Part shown: positions 35,581-48,071 of the stretch, piece after piece
Numbering within the stretch: position 1 is the first letter of the stretch
Layout of the letters: every line of letters begins with the position of its first letter
Origin: Oxyruncus cristatus
Taxonomy: Eukaryota; Chordata; Aves; Passeriformes; Cotingidae
DNA: 64,000 nucleotides
Reading direction: 5' to 3'
NCBI GenBank assembly: GCA_013399855.1
Contig: VXAY01002459.1
Location: 8,590-72,589, forward strand
Position numbers and translations under genes: made by a program
The notes under the pieces: model-generated
The model's input: only the letters and a program-made list of their open reading frames with translations
Told to the model about the DNA's origin: nothing
Databases searched by the model: none

Positions 35581-38500
35581 GGTACAGCGTAAGACAAGCG
35601 TATTTCTACCCCGTTGCTTGTTTGAACCATCCAAACAGTTAACCAGTTTCAAGCACTGACATTTCCTTAGGGGATAATTATTTAAGAATTAGTACTTTCA
35701 GAATTCATCAAGCTTTACTGTCCACCACCAGTCTGCATCTCTATTAGAGCACATTTTTCATCTCTTGCCTCCTCTTTATATTCTAGTTTACATCTAGGTC
35801 ACTTGGCTTGCATTCTGTGAGCTTCTTTTTTATCATCATCTCAGTTGGCACTACCAACTCTTCTCAATTTATGACAAACTGAGAATATCATTAACACTAT
35901 ATCCCCTCCCACCTCCAAAGCAATAATGATGATGATATGCAAATGACCTACTGAAGTAAATAAGTCTTAACTCTGATTTACATAACTTGGAAAAAATCCC
36001 TGAAGAACACTTGACAAGTTTTTCCACTTTGGTACAGGTACTTGGACCCACTATTTCCTTTTTTGAGATGGTTCTAATACAGGATACAACATTCCAGAAT
36101 AACTTGTGTTAAGGATTAAGGGGATGATCCCCTCACTACCTGAAATGGATTCATTAAAAAAAAATTGAAACAAACCTGAAACACACTTCATCTAGATAGT
36201 CAAACATTTTGTTGGTATTCAGGGAAGTTGAATTTACAAATGCAAGTATTTACCACACATGTGAAAATCAGTGATGTTACCTGTTAAAGAGACTTACAAT
36301 TCATCAACATAATTAAAAATCTAATTTATTATATCTGCTGTGGTAATTTCTGCACTTGGCCATTGCTTCAGGAAGGACCACATCTTGGCTCGTTTGGTTG
36401 AGCTTTTTGTTTTGTGTTTTTGAACTTTTAAGTGAAGTCTACTCTTTATTAGCATGTGACTATTACTTGACAGCAAAAAACTTAGATTTGCAGTGGCACA
36501 TAGAAACCACTATTCTGGCATCAGACAAACAGCATGCAAGATGAGCAGAATTCATCCATGCTCATGCCTCTGGGGGTTGTACCCACCATAACTTGCAGAC
36601 AAGAAACCTGAGCAGTATCAACCCTTACTCCAGCTTTGACATGCTGCTCAACATCAGGCAAGTCACAGTTCCTGATGCCCAGTTAGATCATGACAGGTGA
36701 GGAATCGTCTGCCTGACAATAGCTTAACTCACACAGAGAGATGGTGATGTAATTGTACAGGGTGCATAACTAGGGAAGAGAAACAGGACTATCATGGGCA
36801 TGGCTCCCATAATGTCAGATGTAAATGCTAAAACAGACCAAGATGAGCCTCACCTTGAAGGCCTGTTCACTGACCATAACAGGAACCCAGCGTGGCTCTC
36901 GCAGACCGAGACATCCTTCGCATGTTACAGCCAGGTGGGACAGAACAAATCCTTCCCTTCACCTTCCCAGAAGTTAAACTGCTAGAAGGAGCTATGACTT
37001 AATCTGAGACTTGGCAGCATGGCACAGGAGCTGCAGCCTCTTTTTCCAACTCTAAATCAATTTCCTATCTCTGCCTGCCAGACCTTACTGTGATGCAGAT
37101 GTGAATTAATTGTTTCAGTTAGCTTACCTGATCTGAAATCAAGGCATATTGCTCAGAATTTTCTTGGCTTGCCCAGTACAATTCAAAAAAAAAAAAGTAG
37201 AGGAGGATTTTTATAAGCAGAACACATTGTGAATTTATCATTTTTGGAATGATTATCTCATACCTACTTTAGAATTTTATTCTCTGTGGCTATTCCACAC
37301 TCCCCAACCTACTCTAGATACAGGAAGCCCTACACAGACAACAGCTTGGAAGTAAGAAAGGAAAGGAAGGAGGAAAATAATAAGGCAAGAAGCTGTGCTT
37401 CTGCAGCATCTGCCCTTGACATAATAGTATTGAAATATTCTATGCATGCACCTCTATGCAATAATCACTGGATAATCCCTGTTACCATCCACAGGAGTTG
37501 TGCTTCTGCAGAGCTGAAATCACTGTAACAGGCAGATGTGAATGATTCATTCAGGAAAAAAAAAAAAAAAAAAAAAATCTACTCAGAAGGAAAACAAACC
37601 TCTTTTTGCAGTGCATTTGGAAAACTATTTGCTGAGAGAAAAAAAAATAAAAGTAGTTTTCTTCACCTTACATATATTATTCCATCTCAGGTGATAAACA
37701 GAGGTAAGTGGATAATGTACCCAGAATGTTACATACTGTATTATCACCTTTATCAAATATATAAAATGTAAATAGTAACACTGTTAATTGTTGTTGTTCT
37801 GCTATGAAAAATAAGAATAAATCTACAAGGACAAACTACTGCTGCCAGGAGTGGGTGTTCAGCTCCACTGACTCCAGGCAAGCTGAACCTGCTGATGCCA
37901 GCAAGGACTATGACCCCAAGTCACTCTTCCCTCAGAAGAGTGAGGGTGCAGGATACAGGACATGCTGCATACTTCTATTTCTGTAAGGGCTTTAGCACAA
38001 TCTGCATGCAGGGTGTGAAATGCGGCAAAACTGTAGCATACGGAAAGGTTGACAATGTCCTTTTGCTAACCTACTTCTTCAAAGCAATATTCTCTCATCA
38101 GCTTATCCTTCTTCTGGCCCTCTGCTTGAGGTCTTTGTCCTCTTCCCCTCCTCTCTACTGTGCATTAGAATCGAGCTCTGCAGCTAAGCAGTCTTCTCCA
38201 GAAGCCAACTGTACAGGCTAATTTTATATTCTTCTGAAAATCCACTCTCCAGTGAAGTGTGCTTTGAGGTAAATTTGAGGTCCTTTTATGTAGTTTTACT
38301 CCTACAGGTCTTTTATTGTTTCCACCACTTACTTCTGTACTAAATACTTTATTAGGTTGCTGGTGAGTGTGCAGGCTATTTCTGTTCCTTTCACTCTTTA
38401 TTCTGGAAATAAAAAATTCTTTCTTAGAACTGACATAGTGGGAAGGGGCAATGATATGCAGGCCTTGGAGCAGGCAACAAGGAGAATGTTGCCAATTTAA

Positions 38501-39744
38501 AACCCAAAATATTAAAACTGCGGTAATAAAAAATCCCACATGCAAGTAATGCCGCTAACACCGGTGCACTATTGCTGCAAATACATAACTTTTCCCCCAA
38601 GTTAGATACGTGGTTTTAAGGCCTCATCCAGAATCCCTGCTGATATTATTCAGATGACCATAGATATCATTCATATGTGTAAGGATTATTAATATTTATA
38701 GAGGTTGGACTACCCGTATCACAAATCTTAACATCATAGTTCATTGCTTTTTGGCAAGAATTGTCACTCTTGGACCTGTCTTGAGGCCTTTGAACTTTCT
38801 TCCATGTGTGGCTAAAGGGAGACAGTTTTCTCACTTACTCTTCCTTTGTTGCTGTTGCTTTTTCACTGAATACATCCTATTTTATTCCCTTCTCCTTTCT
38901 TTAGCAGAGGCATGGCTTTTCTTCATTTCTCCTCAGATTTCCACACTCAACTCTGTCAACTATCCCCTTACCTACCCAACAGGAAGGTTCACTCTGGTGA
39001 AAAGCATCTGTTGATGGTAGCCAAGTGCTGTGGGAATGCAGAAGTGAGGATGAAGCATTGCTGGTGCCTACCTTAAATTGCACATCCATACTTGTTAGCT
39101 ACTGGATTTTTTTGTTTTTTTTTTTTTTTTTCTTTCCTCCACTACATAAAAGACCAGATCAGCAATAGAGTACAGAAAGATGTTGCTTTCAAGGGATCAC
39201 CTGCCATTCCACCTACACATAAAACAGAAGGTTTTCAGAATACACAAGGATTCTGCAGCTTTCTTCACCTCTGTCTTTGCCTCTATGAAAAAGCACTGAA
39301 CTACACTGTAATGACAAAGTACATAGATGCACTTCCCACCTCCCCTCAAGGAGCTTTTTGAAAAAGATGCCAGGAACAGTGCAGATCCACACTGAATCCT
39401 CATGTGGAGCCAAGGACAGAACATTTCAAAGCAGAAAACCCTCAGAAGCACAGTGCTCCTATATAACCCTAGTGCCTTGCATGACAAGTGCCTGAAGTTA
39501 GAAATGTTCTTTAGCTTGGTATTGTTTCCAGCTTTAGATCCTACGAGCAGAATAAGAAGCAAGCTGCCTCTGACGAGAGCAAAAACCATGATGCTGACAC
39601 AGTGAATATGGAAGTATACTCACATCTATTAACGCTACTAGACAGGTTGGTGTTCCCATCTAGAGACGAGAAAGGAGAATGTAGAATTCAAACCTGTTTT
39701 AAGTGTTTAATTTGTAGAGGAAAAATGAACTTAGGAAGTATTAG
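35581..39744. other. Unique non-coding stretch
   Basis: No gene was recognised. It contains an A run at 37556-37577 and a T run at 39115-39131. Open frames (up to 126 codons on the minus strand at 38165-38545 and 130 at 39197-39589) show no domains, and several overlap on opposite strands. Confidence 0.6.
37556..37577. repeat. Poly(A) run, 22 bases
   Basis: An uninterrupted A homopolymer, with no recognisable retroposon body upstream. Confidence 0.9.
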
Positions 39745-40129
39745 AACAGCTGTATTTCTGGAGAAGAGAAGGTTTCAGGGTGACCTAACTGTAGCCTTCC
39801 AGTACCTGAAGGGAACCTTGAAGAAAGAAGGAGAGAGACTATTTACAAGGGCACGTAGTGACAGAACAAGAGGAAATGGGTTCATACTAAAAGAGAGTAG
39901 GTTTAGATTAGGTATTAGGAAGATGTTCTTTACTGTGAGGGTGGTGAGGCACTGGCACAGGTTTCCCAGAAAAGCTGTGGATGCCCCATCCTTGCAGTCC
40001 TGCAAGGCCAGATTGGATGGAGCTCTGAGCAATCTAATCTAGTGGAAGGTGTCCTTGCGTATGGCAGGGAGGTCAGAACTGCCTGATCTTTAAGGTCCCT
40101 TCCAACCCAAACCATTCAATGCTTATATG
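39745..40129 (+). mobile_element. CR1 LINE, 5'-truncated copy
   Basis: A plus-strand CR1. It runs from 'TTCTGGAGAAGAGAAGG' through 'GCCTTCCAGTACCTGAAGGG', 'GGCACGTAGTGACAGAACAA' and 'GTGGTGAGGCACTGGCACAG' to 'AAGGTCCCTTCCAACCCAAA' and a degenerate tail. The 146-codon plus frame at 39602-40042 runs into it and is not a gene. Confidence 0.95.
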
Positions 40130-41258
40130 TCACAAAGAAGTGACATGTGTATCTTTCCTCCCCATGGCAACTCCAGTATTTCACTGTACAGTTATCAGTA
40201 CAAACGTGCACTAGAGCATCCTTCTGGTGACAACAGAACAACTAGATAGCAAACACTACTTTACCCAATATGACAGTCGTTGCAAATGAGCTCTATGTAG
40301 TTGTGTCACCTCTTTTCAAAGAAGCTGGAGATTGATAATGAGCGGAGCAGTAGACTGAGAGAACAAAAAAACCAACTTCTCGCCTTATCAACTTTCAGAG
40401 CACCACCCCAGCCATGCAGCTCAAAGACAATCCGGGGTAGCACTATGATTATCAATTATACAACGCAGAGACAGCCTTCAAGTCCCACACAGTTCAGATA
40501 TGCTCCTTTATAGCAGTCCCCTTGAAAGGCTTGCACAGACTGTCAGGTTTTTCCTTCAACTAGATTTTCAGAAGTTTATAAAATACCTGATAAACCTTCA
40601 GTAAAATTGTCAGACAAGCAGGGAGAGACTTAAATCTCCTAAAATTAGCTGTCAAAGTTAATTGGATAGTTAGAGCAAATGATTTACTTGGAGCAGGTTT
40701 CCTAGGTTCCTCATGTCTCTTGAGTTGATTATCTTCCCTCACTGACTGTAGGGAAGATCTAAGGGAAACTTAGGACAACTTGGAGCAGGCATCTGTTATT
40801 CAGATATCTGGGTTATTTATCTCAGAAAGAAACTGTACTTTCACATAACTATCGATAGAGCAAGCACATTTTGACTCTGCTTGTATTAAAATACAGGTTA
40901 AAAAGCTCTTCCAAATCAAACATGCAACACTAAATCTAGATGTCCACCTTTCCTAATGTGATCTGATTCCCTTAAAAGGAAGCTGGGGTGGTGGTGTGTG
41001 TTACAACAGTATCCAGAGATGGGGCAATTGGAAGAGCAAGACTGCATAAAACACCACACATCACTCCTGACACTGAACATAACACTCCATCTTATTTTGC
41101 ACAGTTTGCCAAAGGAAAGCAAAGCGGGAAAACCTGTTCAGCACTTCTCTTCCAGAATGCTGAGAGTTTGCTGCTTTGCAGGAAATGTGACCATGCCTTC
41201 ACAGTTATATAGCACCTGACAAAGGTAATTTATAAGTGCTTCTGGAAAAAAAGAATAA

Positions 41259-41358
41259 GCACACCAAAAAAACACCTAAACAAACAAACACAAACTCACC
41301 CCCAAAACAAACACACACCCCAAATCAGAACAAACCAAAACGCCAAAACCAAAAACTT
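41259..41358. repeat. A/C-rich low-complexity block
   Basis: About 100 bases composed almost wholly of A and C on the plus strand, built from irregular AAAC and CAAA units. Confidence 0.85.
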
Positions 41359-42373
41359 TGCTTGATAAATTCTAGTAAGTCATGAAACTGGTGAAAAAAA
41401 CAAGTCAAAAAGCTGAAGTTCAGTTTGTATTCCACAATATTTAGCAAAGCATAAGTGTCAGGTCATAACTGTCTCCACCTTGACAGGGCTAAACAGGTAC
41501 CCTTTCTACCATCTGTTCACCTCTTGTCAGGAAACTTAGAGAAGAGCACAGAGTCCTGTCTGGAATTTGCTGACTCAGTCAAAAGTAACCCAAGACTGAT
41601 TTTCAGCCAGAAAAGAGAGACTTCTTTTCTCAAAGAAACCAGGCTAGAAAATTAAGGCTGTTTAGGATGACAGGATTGTTATTGATGCTTGAAGCTTAAA
41701 GGCTTGTGATGGTCAGGAGCTTGAGAGGCTCTTGTCCATCTGACAAGACTTCACCCTGTTAATTCTTTTCACGTAAAGAGCCACTGTTCAGGATTTGTCT
41801 TCTTAATACACATTCAATACTTTAGATCACATTTAAAAGAAATAAGACACCATACAGACAAAATAGGAGATTCTACGAAATTATAATAATACTCTGTTAA
41901 TACAAACCAAGTCTGGTCTTCAAGATTGAAATTCTAATTTTTCTGATTGCATCTTGTATTACATCTCCAGTGTTTATACAATCTGTAGTGGAATCAGTGA
42001 CCAGATGATATTTCTTAAATCAAAAGTTTCTGCTATCACTCAAATAAACCAGAAATCCCCTTTTCAAAAGAACAAATTTTAGACATATCGTGTATAAACA
42101 GGATTGACAACATCAAGAGTACAAGTTCAAGAATCTAAAAGTAAGTCTGAACTCCCAGTAAATTTCTAAGTTCTTCTGGATTCAATTTCACCATGATCTT
42201 TGAGGCTTACAATACACAAATACTTTGACCTAATACTATATGCCCCAATGCATGAATTTCTGAATGTATTTTAGCACTGAATCTGTAAATAAAAATGATT
42301 CCTTCCATGATTGTCAAGTAAACCTACTATTTACTTCAGGATTTATTTTTGTTAAAAGAATTACCAAACAAAC

Positions 42374-42489
42374 AGGGGGGGGAAAACACAAAAAAACCAA
42401 CCAACCAACCAAAAAAAAACCCCAAAAAAACCCAAATCAAACCAAACCAAAAAAAAAAAAAAAACACAAAAAAATGCCAAAAAAACCAA
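42374..42489. repeat. A/C-rich low-complexity block, CCAA and AAACC units
   Basis: Starts with a run of G, then A/C sequence including four consecutive CCAA-type units and a run of 16 A. The lysine/proline-rich open frames across it (42264-42597) are artefacts of composition. Confidence 0.9.
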
Positions 42490-42661
42490 GCCAGATATAC
42501 CAACTGCCATGATTTTGATGTTTTGTGGATATTTGAACTTTTACTTAAAGCCCAATCTCCTAAAGATAAGACTATTATTCTTCCTTTTCAAAGCTGAAAT
42601 CATTCTTTCCTTGTTGCAGAGGAGAATTTGGAATTATATGTAGTATTAAAGAATATATATT

Positions 42662-43095
42662 TATAGTATCAAAGAATAATTAAGGTTGTAAAAGACCTTT
42701 AAGATCAAGTCCAGCCATATCATAGCACCACCACCATGTCCTCAAGTGCCATATCCACATCCACATATTTTTTGAACACTTCCAGGAATGGTGACTCCTC
42801 AGCTTCCCTGAGCATTCTGTTCTAATACTTTACAATTCTTTCCATCATATCAAATATAAACCTCCACTGGTGCAACTTGAGGCCATTTCCTCTAATCCTG
42901 TCACTTGTTACGTGGGAGAAGAGATTGACCCCCACCTGGCTCCAACTCCCTGTCAGGTAGTTTTAGAGAGCGAGGAGGACTCTCTTCAGCCACCAAAGGG
43001 CTTTTCCCTTTCTCCAAGCTGAAATTACTCCATCTCCTCGACTCTTTCCAGATGCCCCTCCAGACTTTTAAAGCTTTCTCCCCTGCCTGAGGAGA
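42662..43095 (-). mobile_element. CR1 LINE, truncated copy in minus orientation
   Basis: On the plus strand it begins at the reversed tail 'TATCAAAGAATAATTAAGG'. It continues through 'TGTAAAAGACCTTTAAGATC', 'GGTGCAACTTGAGGCCATTT', 'AATCCTGTCACTTGTTACG' and 'CCCCACCTGGCTCCAACTCC', with weaker similarity to 43095. It belongs to the same subfamily as the copy at 48072-48720 and is more diverged. Confidence 0.88.
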
Positions 43096-44492
43096 TTCAG
43101 CATTCTATGATCCCAGTTAGAGAAACTCCTCCAAACTGCTCCTGTGAGTGTCAAGGCCCATTAATAACCAAATCTTGGCTCTCCAAACAGTAAAAGCACA
43201 GCTTAGTTTAACATGCTGTTCAATGGATGTTTTTAAACACACCCACACCTGGGTATACGTACACATAGGTAACCACACGTGTTACACGGCTACGGCCAGT
43301 ACAAGACTTGCTCAGTAGTACATACAAGAAAAGGTTACTAACATTTACTTTGCCTTGATTAAGCAGGCACAATTCACACAAAACTCACTGGAAAGATACA
43401 GAATTTCAAAAGCTGTCGTACACAGTCTGCCAAGTGCAGTGTCTTTGATTAGAGTACAGAGGATGGTTTCCAATTCCTACATGGAAACATTCTCTGTATT
43501 GTCAGAGATCCACGATGACATTTTTTCCCAGCTGTGATCCCCTTTATTTCAGCTAGGTTTCAGTTAGGTTTCGGGCATTTTTCTTCATTTCTTTCCCTAG
43601 CATCTAACCTGTGTTTTGTGGTCATAAATACACAATCATTGCAGAAGTTTCCTGCAAGAAGAATGTTTGAACGGGGAAAACAGAAGAACTGCATAAGAGG
43701 AGTACCACAGATAAAACTCAAAACCAGTGAAAATGGAAACTGAAGGGAACAGCAGTGAACAGGGTGGTAGCAGGCCGGCCTCCACCATTAGAAAACCTCA
43801 GTTTTTTCTTTTTAAAATAGCTCTCTTGACACCTTACCCACTCACCCCTCCCTGACAGCACTTCCAACAACTCTGATTATGCAGTTTCCTCTTCTTCTGC
43901 ATTCAAGTTGCCCAAAGCAAACTAATTGTTTCAGTTCATACATATAAAGAGAAAAAGAGAATATTTTTGGATTATCCAGGTTTTCATTGCAGACATTTTC
44001 CCCTTAAGCACTTTTCAAAAATCTCCTTAGCATGCTGGACTTTTTAATGTTATCACTTACCTCAAGCACACCATTCAGTTCTGTAGTCTATTTTGAGGAA
44101 CGCTTTTATTGCACTTTTTTTTAATCCAAAAATCTACTTCTGCAGAAGCTACTCCCAAAAGCAGTGTTCTGCAACAAATTCTGGAGAAAACTAAACTCTA
44201 CAAGGCACTTAGTGAAGGACTGCAAGAGCTGTGTTCTCAACAAGAGAGGAGGGCAAAGAACAAAAAAAACCCCAACCCCATACCCCACCTTCAAATTTTA
44301 TGCACGAATAGGAGATATTCAGAAACAGACCACAAATACATCTGCTAGACCAGTATCCAGACATATTGGGTTTTAAACAAAACCATCTTGGAGGGTATTT
44401 TCTGACTTTTCTGTGACATATTTTTCTTCAGATCCAGCCTCTAGATGATTAATTCATTACAACTCCAAAGAAGAGAGTGAAAAATTGAATTC
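43096..44492. other. Unique non-coding stretch
   Basis: Nothing recognised apart from a stray CR1-tail-like phrase (CATTCTATGATCCC) just after the preceding CR1. Confidence 0.55.
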
Positions 44493-45047
44493 CATGCTGG
44501 TTTGGGTTGGGACAGAATTAATTTTCATCATATTATCTAGTAGGGGGCTGCTTGTTGAATCTGTGCTAGAAACTGCTTTTTATTATTGCTGAGCAGCACT
44601 TAGACACAGTCAAGGCCTTTTCTGCTTCTCGACTGTCCCACCAGTGTGGCAGTGGGTGCACAAGGAGTTGAGAGAGAACACAAGCAGGACAACTGACCCC
44701 AACTGATCAAAGAGGTATTCCATACCATATGGAGTCATGCACAGCATATAAAGCTTGGGGAAAAAGAAGAGCGAAAGAGGGACACACAGAGTGAGGATAT
44801 TTGTCCTCCCAATTCACCATTACACGTGATGGATCCCTTCTCTCCTGGGGGTGGCTGAACACCTGCCTGCCCATGGGAAGTGGTGACTGAATTCCTTGTT
44901 TTGGTTTGCTTTCATGAACTTTGTTTTTGCTTTCTCTATCAAATTGCCTTTATCTCAACCCACAAACCTTTTACCACTTTTACCCTTGTGATTGGATGTG
45001 AGCCAGTGCCCGGTTGGGGCCTGGCTGCCAGCTGGGATTAAATTACA
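44493..45047 (+). mobile_element. ERV solo LTR, plus orientation
   Basis: Same family as the split LTR at 20357-21524. Recognisable blocks in order are 'GGGTTGGGACAGAATTAATT', 'TTATTATTGCTGAGCAGCAC', 'GTCAAGGCCTTTTCTGCTTC', 'GGTATTCCATACCATATGGA' with a TATA box CATATAAAG at about 44746-44754, then 'GGCTGAACACCTGCCTGCCC' and 'GAATTCCTTGTTTTGG'. It ends near 'CAGCTGGGATTAAATTACA'. There is a short internal deletion before the end relative to the other copy. No flanking internal retroviral genes and no clear target duplication are seen. Confidence 0.85.
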
Positions 45048-45288
45048 AGTGAAAAGGAAAAACAAACAAGAGTGACCAGAGCACTGTTGAAACATTCCTT
45101 TGTCAAATTCTTGGTATCATTCCTCAAATCATTTATAACAATAACAGTTGAACAGACAAATAAACCAGCCAACAAGAGATGAGCTCTTACAGAGTGTATG
45201 AAGGCAGTGAGCTGGACCAGTTGGGTAGTGGAGGGCCCCTTGACTATACCTTGCATGGCTCAGCAGCACTGTTCACACCAGGGACACC

Positions 45289-45819
45289 TGTTGTCTGACA
45301 AGGGATAATCAGTAACCTTCTGACAGTCTTATAACATTACTTACATGAAGAGGAGCAGTACCATTGTTAACAAGCTTTTGAAAACCTGCAGTGGTTACCA
45401 ACTTGGATAATGGCCTGGGTGAAAATGGACTAATGAATAAAGCCAATTACCTTGCAACCCTATAAACAGGGGTCTTAAGAGAGGCTCTTGGAGCCCTCCT
45501 GGATCATAGCAGGCTGTGTCAGCATCTCCCCTCTGAGTGGGACACTTCTCAAAGCTCACCAGCTCTCAAGTTTGCAATACTTGGAGAATCATCAGCAAAA
45601 GCTGATGATGGGGCCTGGTCCAACACCCCTCCACTCCTCAAGGCTCAATCCTTTGGCCTTTGAAAAACACAAAGGCATTCAACAGTATTGAACTGCAGTT
45701 GAGAAGAGCTGACGGATACCTTCATACATTTATATAAATATCTATGTGTGTGAATTGACCCCTATGCTCCCTAGCAAGTATAGCATGAATGTTGCTGTTT
45801 CAAATCTGCAATTACAACA
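45289..45819 (+). mobile_element. Probable second ERV LTR
   Basis: The interval is bounded by the inverted termini TGTTGT (45289-45294) and ACAACA (45814-45819). It contains a promoter-like CCCTATAAACAGGGG (TATA at 45461-45466) followed by a GC-richer transcribed-region-like segment. The stretch 'GGATCATAGCAGGCTGTGTC' looks familiar from avian LTRs, but I cannot assign a family. No matching target duplication is visible at the two ends. A 67-codon open frame inside is not a gene. Confidence 0.38.
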
Positions 45820-48071
45820 GTGACTTAAGTGTACCAAATCCTATTGAATCACTTTCTAAGCATTCAATTTATAAACAATTAAGTGCTACATAAGTCCTTT
45901 AGTCATACACTGTTGACCAGGTCTGGGACTAAGATTGGATCCAGACAGACCTAGACCTAACTCTTTCTGTCAAAGAGTTCAGAAAGCACGGGGTGGGGGG
46001 AGGGTTTATCGTTTATTCTGAACGTCATGACTCAATGCAATAGTTTACCCTCATCCTTTGCACACCCAGTCTCCATGCACATGACTCTAAAATGATTTTT
46101 AGCCAATTTTCCTTCATCTGTACAATAAGTAAAATAACAAGACTTGTTCTTTATCACACTTTCACAAATTTATATCAAAACTTCCCTTCACCAATACCAT
46201 TGATGATGGTCCTTTAAGTGACCCAAACCACTCATTTGCAAGACCCCTACCACCTACACACAGAAAAGAGATTGCCTTTGCAAGTACATCCCTTGAACTT
46301 TTACTGTTAAGGCTCAGACATTTGATTTTTCACCTACATAGGAAACTTATACAAATAAAGTATCCACATATATGTCCAGACCACCACCAAACCCCTCCAG
46401 CCTACTATATATGTAAAAAATTCCAAACTACTAAAGAAGACAAATTAGTTAACTCGCAGCCTAAGTCTTGGACTTAAAGGTACAGAGTACTTAAAAACTT
46501 TGCTTCTGCTTTTAATCCTCACTTATTTCATCTGTCACCAGTAATCCTGAAGATCATATTACTTTATCCTCTTTTAAATCCTTCCTTAAAACCTACCTCT
46601 CCTGCAATACCTACAAATCTCTGCCAGATGGGACTGTTTAGACTAATGGCCATTTGTGAACAGCTTCAGCAAATGTGTCTTTCTAAGCCTTCTCTCATTA
46701 CCTTCCTTTCCCAGTCTCAATCTGCTTATCTAATTATTCATAGTCTACATAAGCTTAAATTCAGATATTTCAAAAGTTTCTTTTACAAATGGAGCTGATC
46801 TAATGATTTCATATCTTACAATAATTAGCATCTGGAGACCTGAGAGGGTGCCTTGAAAAAAGGAAAAGACAAGGACACAGAATTACTGTTTAAAGCATAA
46901 CAGAAATAATAATAATAAAAAAATAGTCTGATCTCACACATTTAATGGACTTCACACTTAAAGATAATCAAGAACTCAAAAGTAAATGAAACAGAACAGC
47001 ATTATTGTTCTGGAGATTTTGAGTAGTAGTTTTTCATTTTTATACCCTCTTTCTTTTTCCTGAAGGGTAGGCAAATAAAACAACATGAGAGGAGCAGTAC
47101 TTAATATGAAAAACTAAAACTGACAAGGACTTCTCTCATAACTTTAAATAAGTCATGCAGAATAGCTTCTGCATCATAAAACATTGACACTCACAATTCT
47201 AAAGGCAAATCAAAAAATCCCACAATTTTTTTCCTGCCTTATCCAGAGTTCAACAAAAGGCGTGAGAAGCTACTTACAGCAGCTATATGCTGCCAGTTAC
47301 ATCTTTCTCAAAGCTAAAAAATCTCAGAGATATCAGTAAGTCTTACATTTTTTGTAACAGTATTTTATTAATAAATAAAATAAAAAAAAACAGCAACACA
47401 ACTTTATAAAAATCGTGCAGCCCTATCGAGTCCTTCAGGATTATATTCACTACCTTCCTTCTCTCCAACTCTGTTCCCCCACAGACGCATAAATTTCTTA
47501 CCTCTAAAAGTACTGATCTCTTTCAGCCACAGATCCAATGCGCTATCAACTCCTCAAGCTCTTCTTATATCCTGCTGGGAGACCAACAGGTACTGGGACT
47601 AAACTTTCAAGTGGATTCTGTTGAGTTCGTCTGAAAATAGTGCTTGAGCTTTAGGTGTTTTTACCATTGCAGTCTGTAAGTTCTAGCCTCAAAGAATTAT
47701 TACGTTGTGCTGGTGTTACTGGAGGACATCACAGGTAAGAAGTCCTATTTTGTGTGTGGAAGAGCAAGAAGACAGATTTACTGTGTGTTCAGAAGCAGCC
47801 TCCAGCACAGGTGTGGACAGACTGGGCTCTGTGGGTTGATTATGTGTGGTAAATCTACCCCTCCCTGTGCACGTCCAAGGCACTTGTTACAGACTAGCGG
47901 ATAGATGTGCCTAGTGTTGACTTTACAGCGCCGGGGGTAGGCTCAGGGTTGGAGACAGACACGCACCCTCCAAGCAGCACACAGAAGCTAAATGAGGCAC
48001 CAGTGACTCTTCTTCTAATTGCACCTGTGCTGCTGGTCCCAGCTGCAGCCCTCATAAATGGTTAGCGCTTA
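45820..48071. other. Unique non-coding stretch
   Basis: No gene was recognised. A short AAT repeat lies near 46905-46921 and an A/T-rich patch near 47365-47390. Confidence 0.6.

Larger units (their letters stand above)
40130..42661. other. Unique non-coding stretch with two A/C-rich blocks
   Basis: No gene was recognised. The A/C-rich blocks at 41259-41358 and 42374-42489 are listed separately. A small perfect hairpin (ATGTCAC and GTGACAT, six-base loop) lies at about 40126-40146. Confidence 0.6.

Noticed and set aside
39602..40042. 146-codon plus-strand frame
   Set aside because: Most of it is a sense translation of the CR1 3' region, which does not encode protein.
42264..42597. Lysine/proline-rich frames resembling a basic nuclear protein
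   Set aside because: They are encoded by A/C-rich simple sequence.
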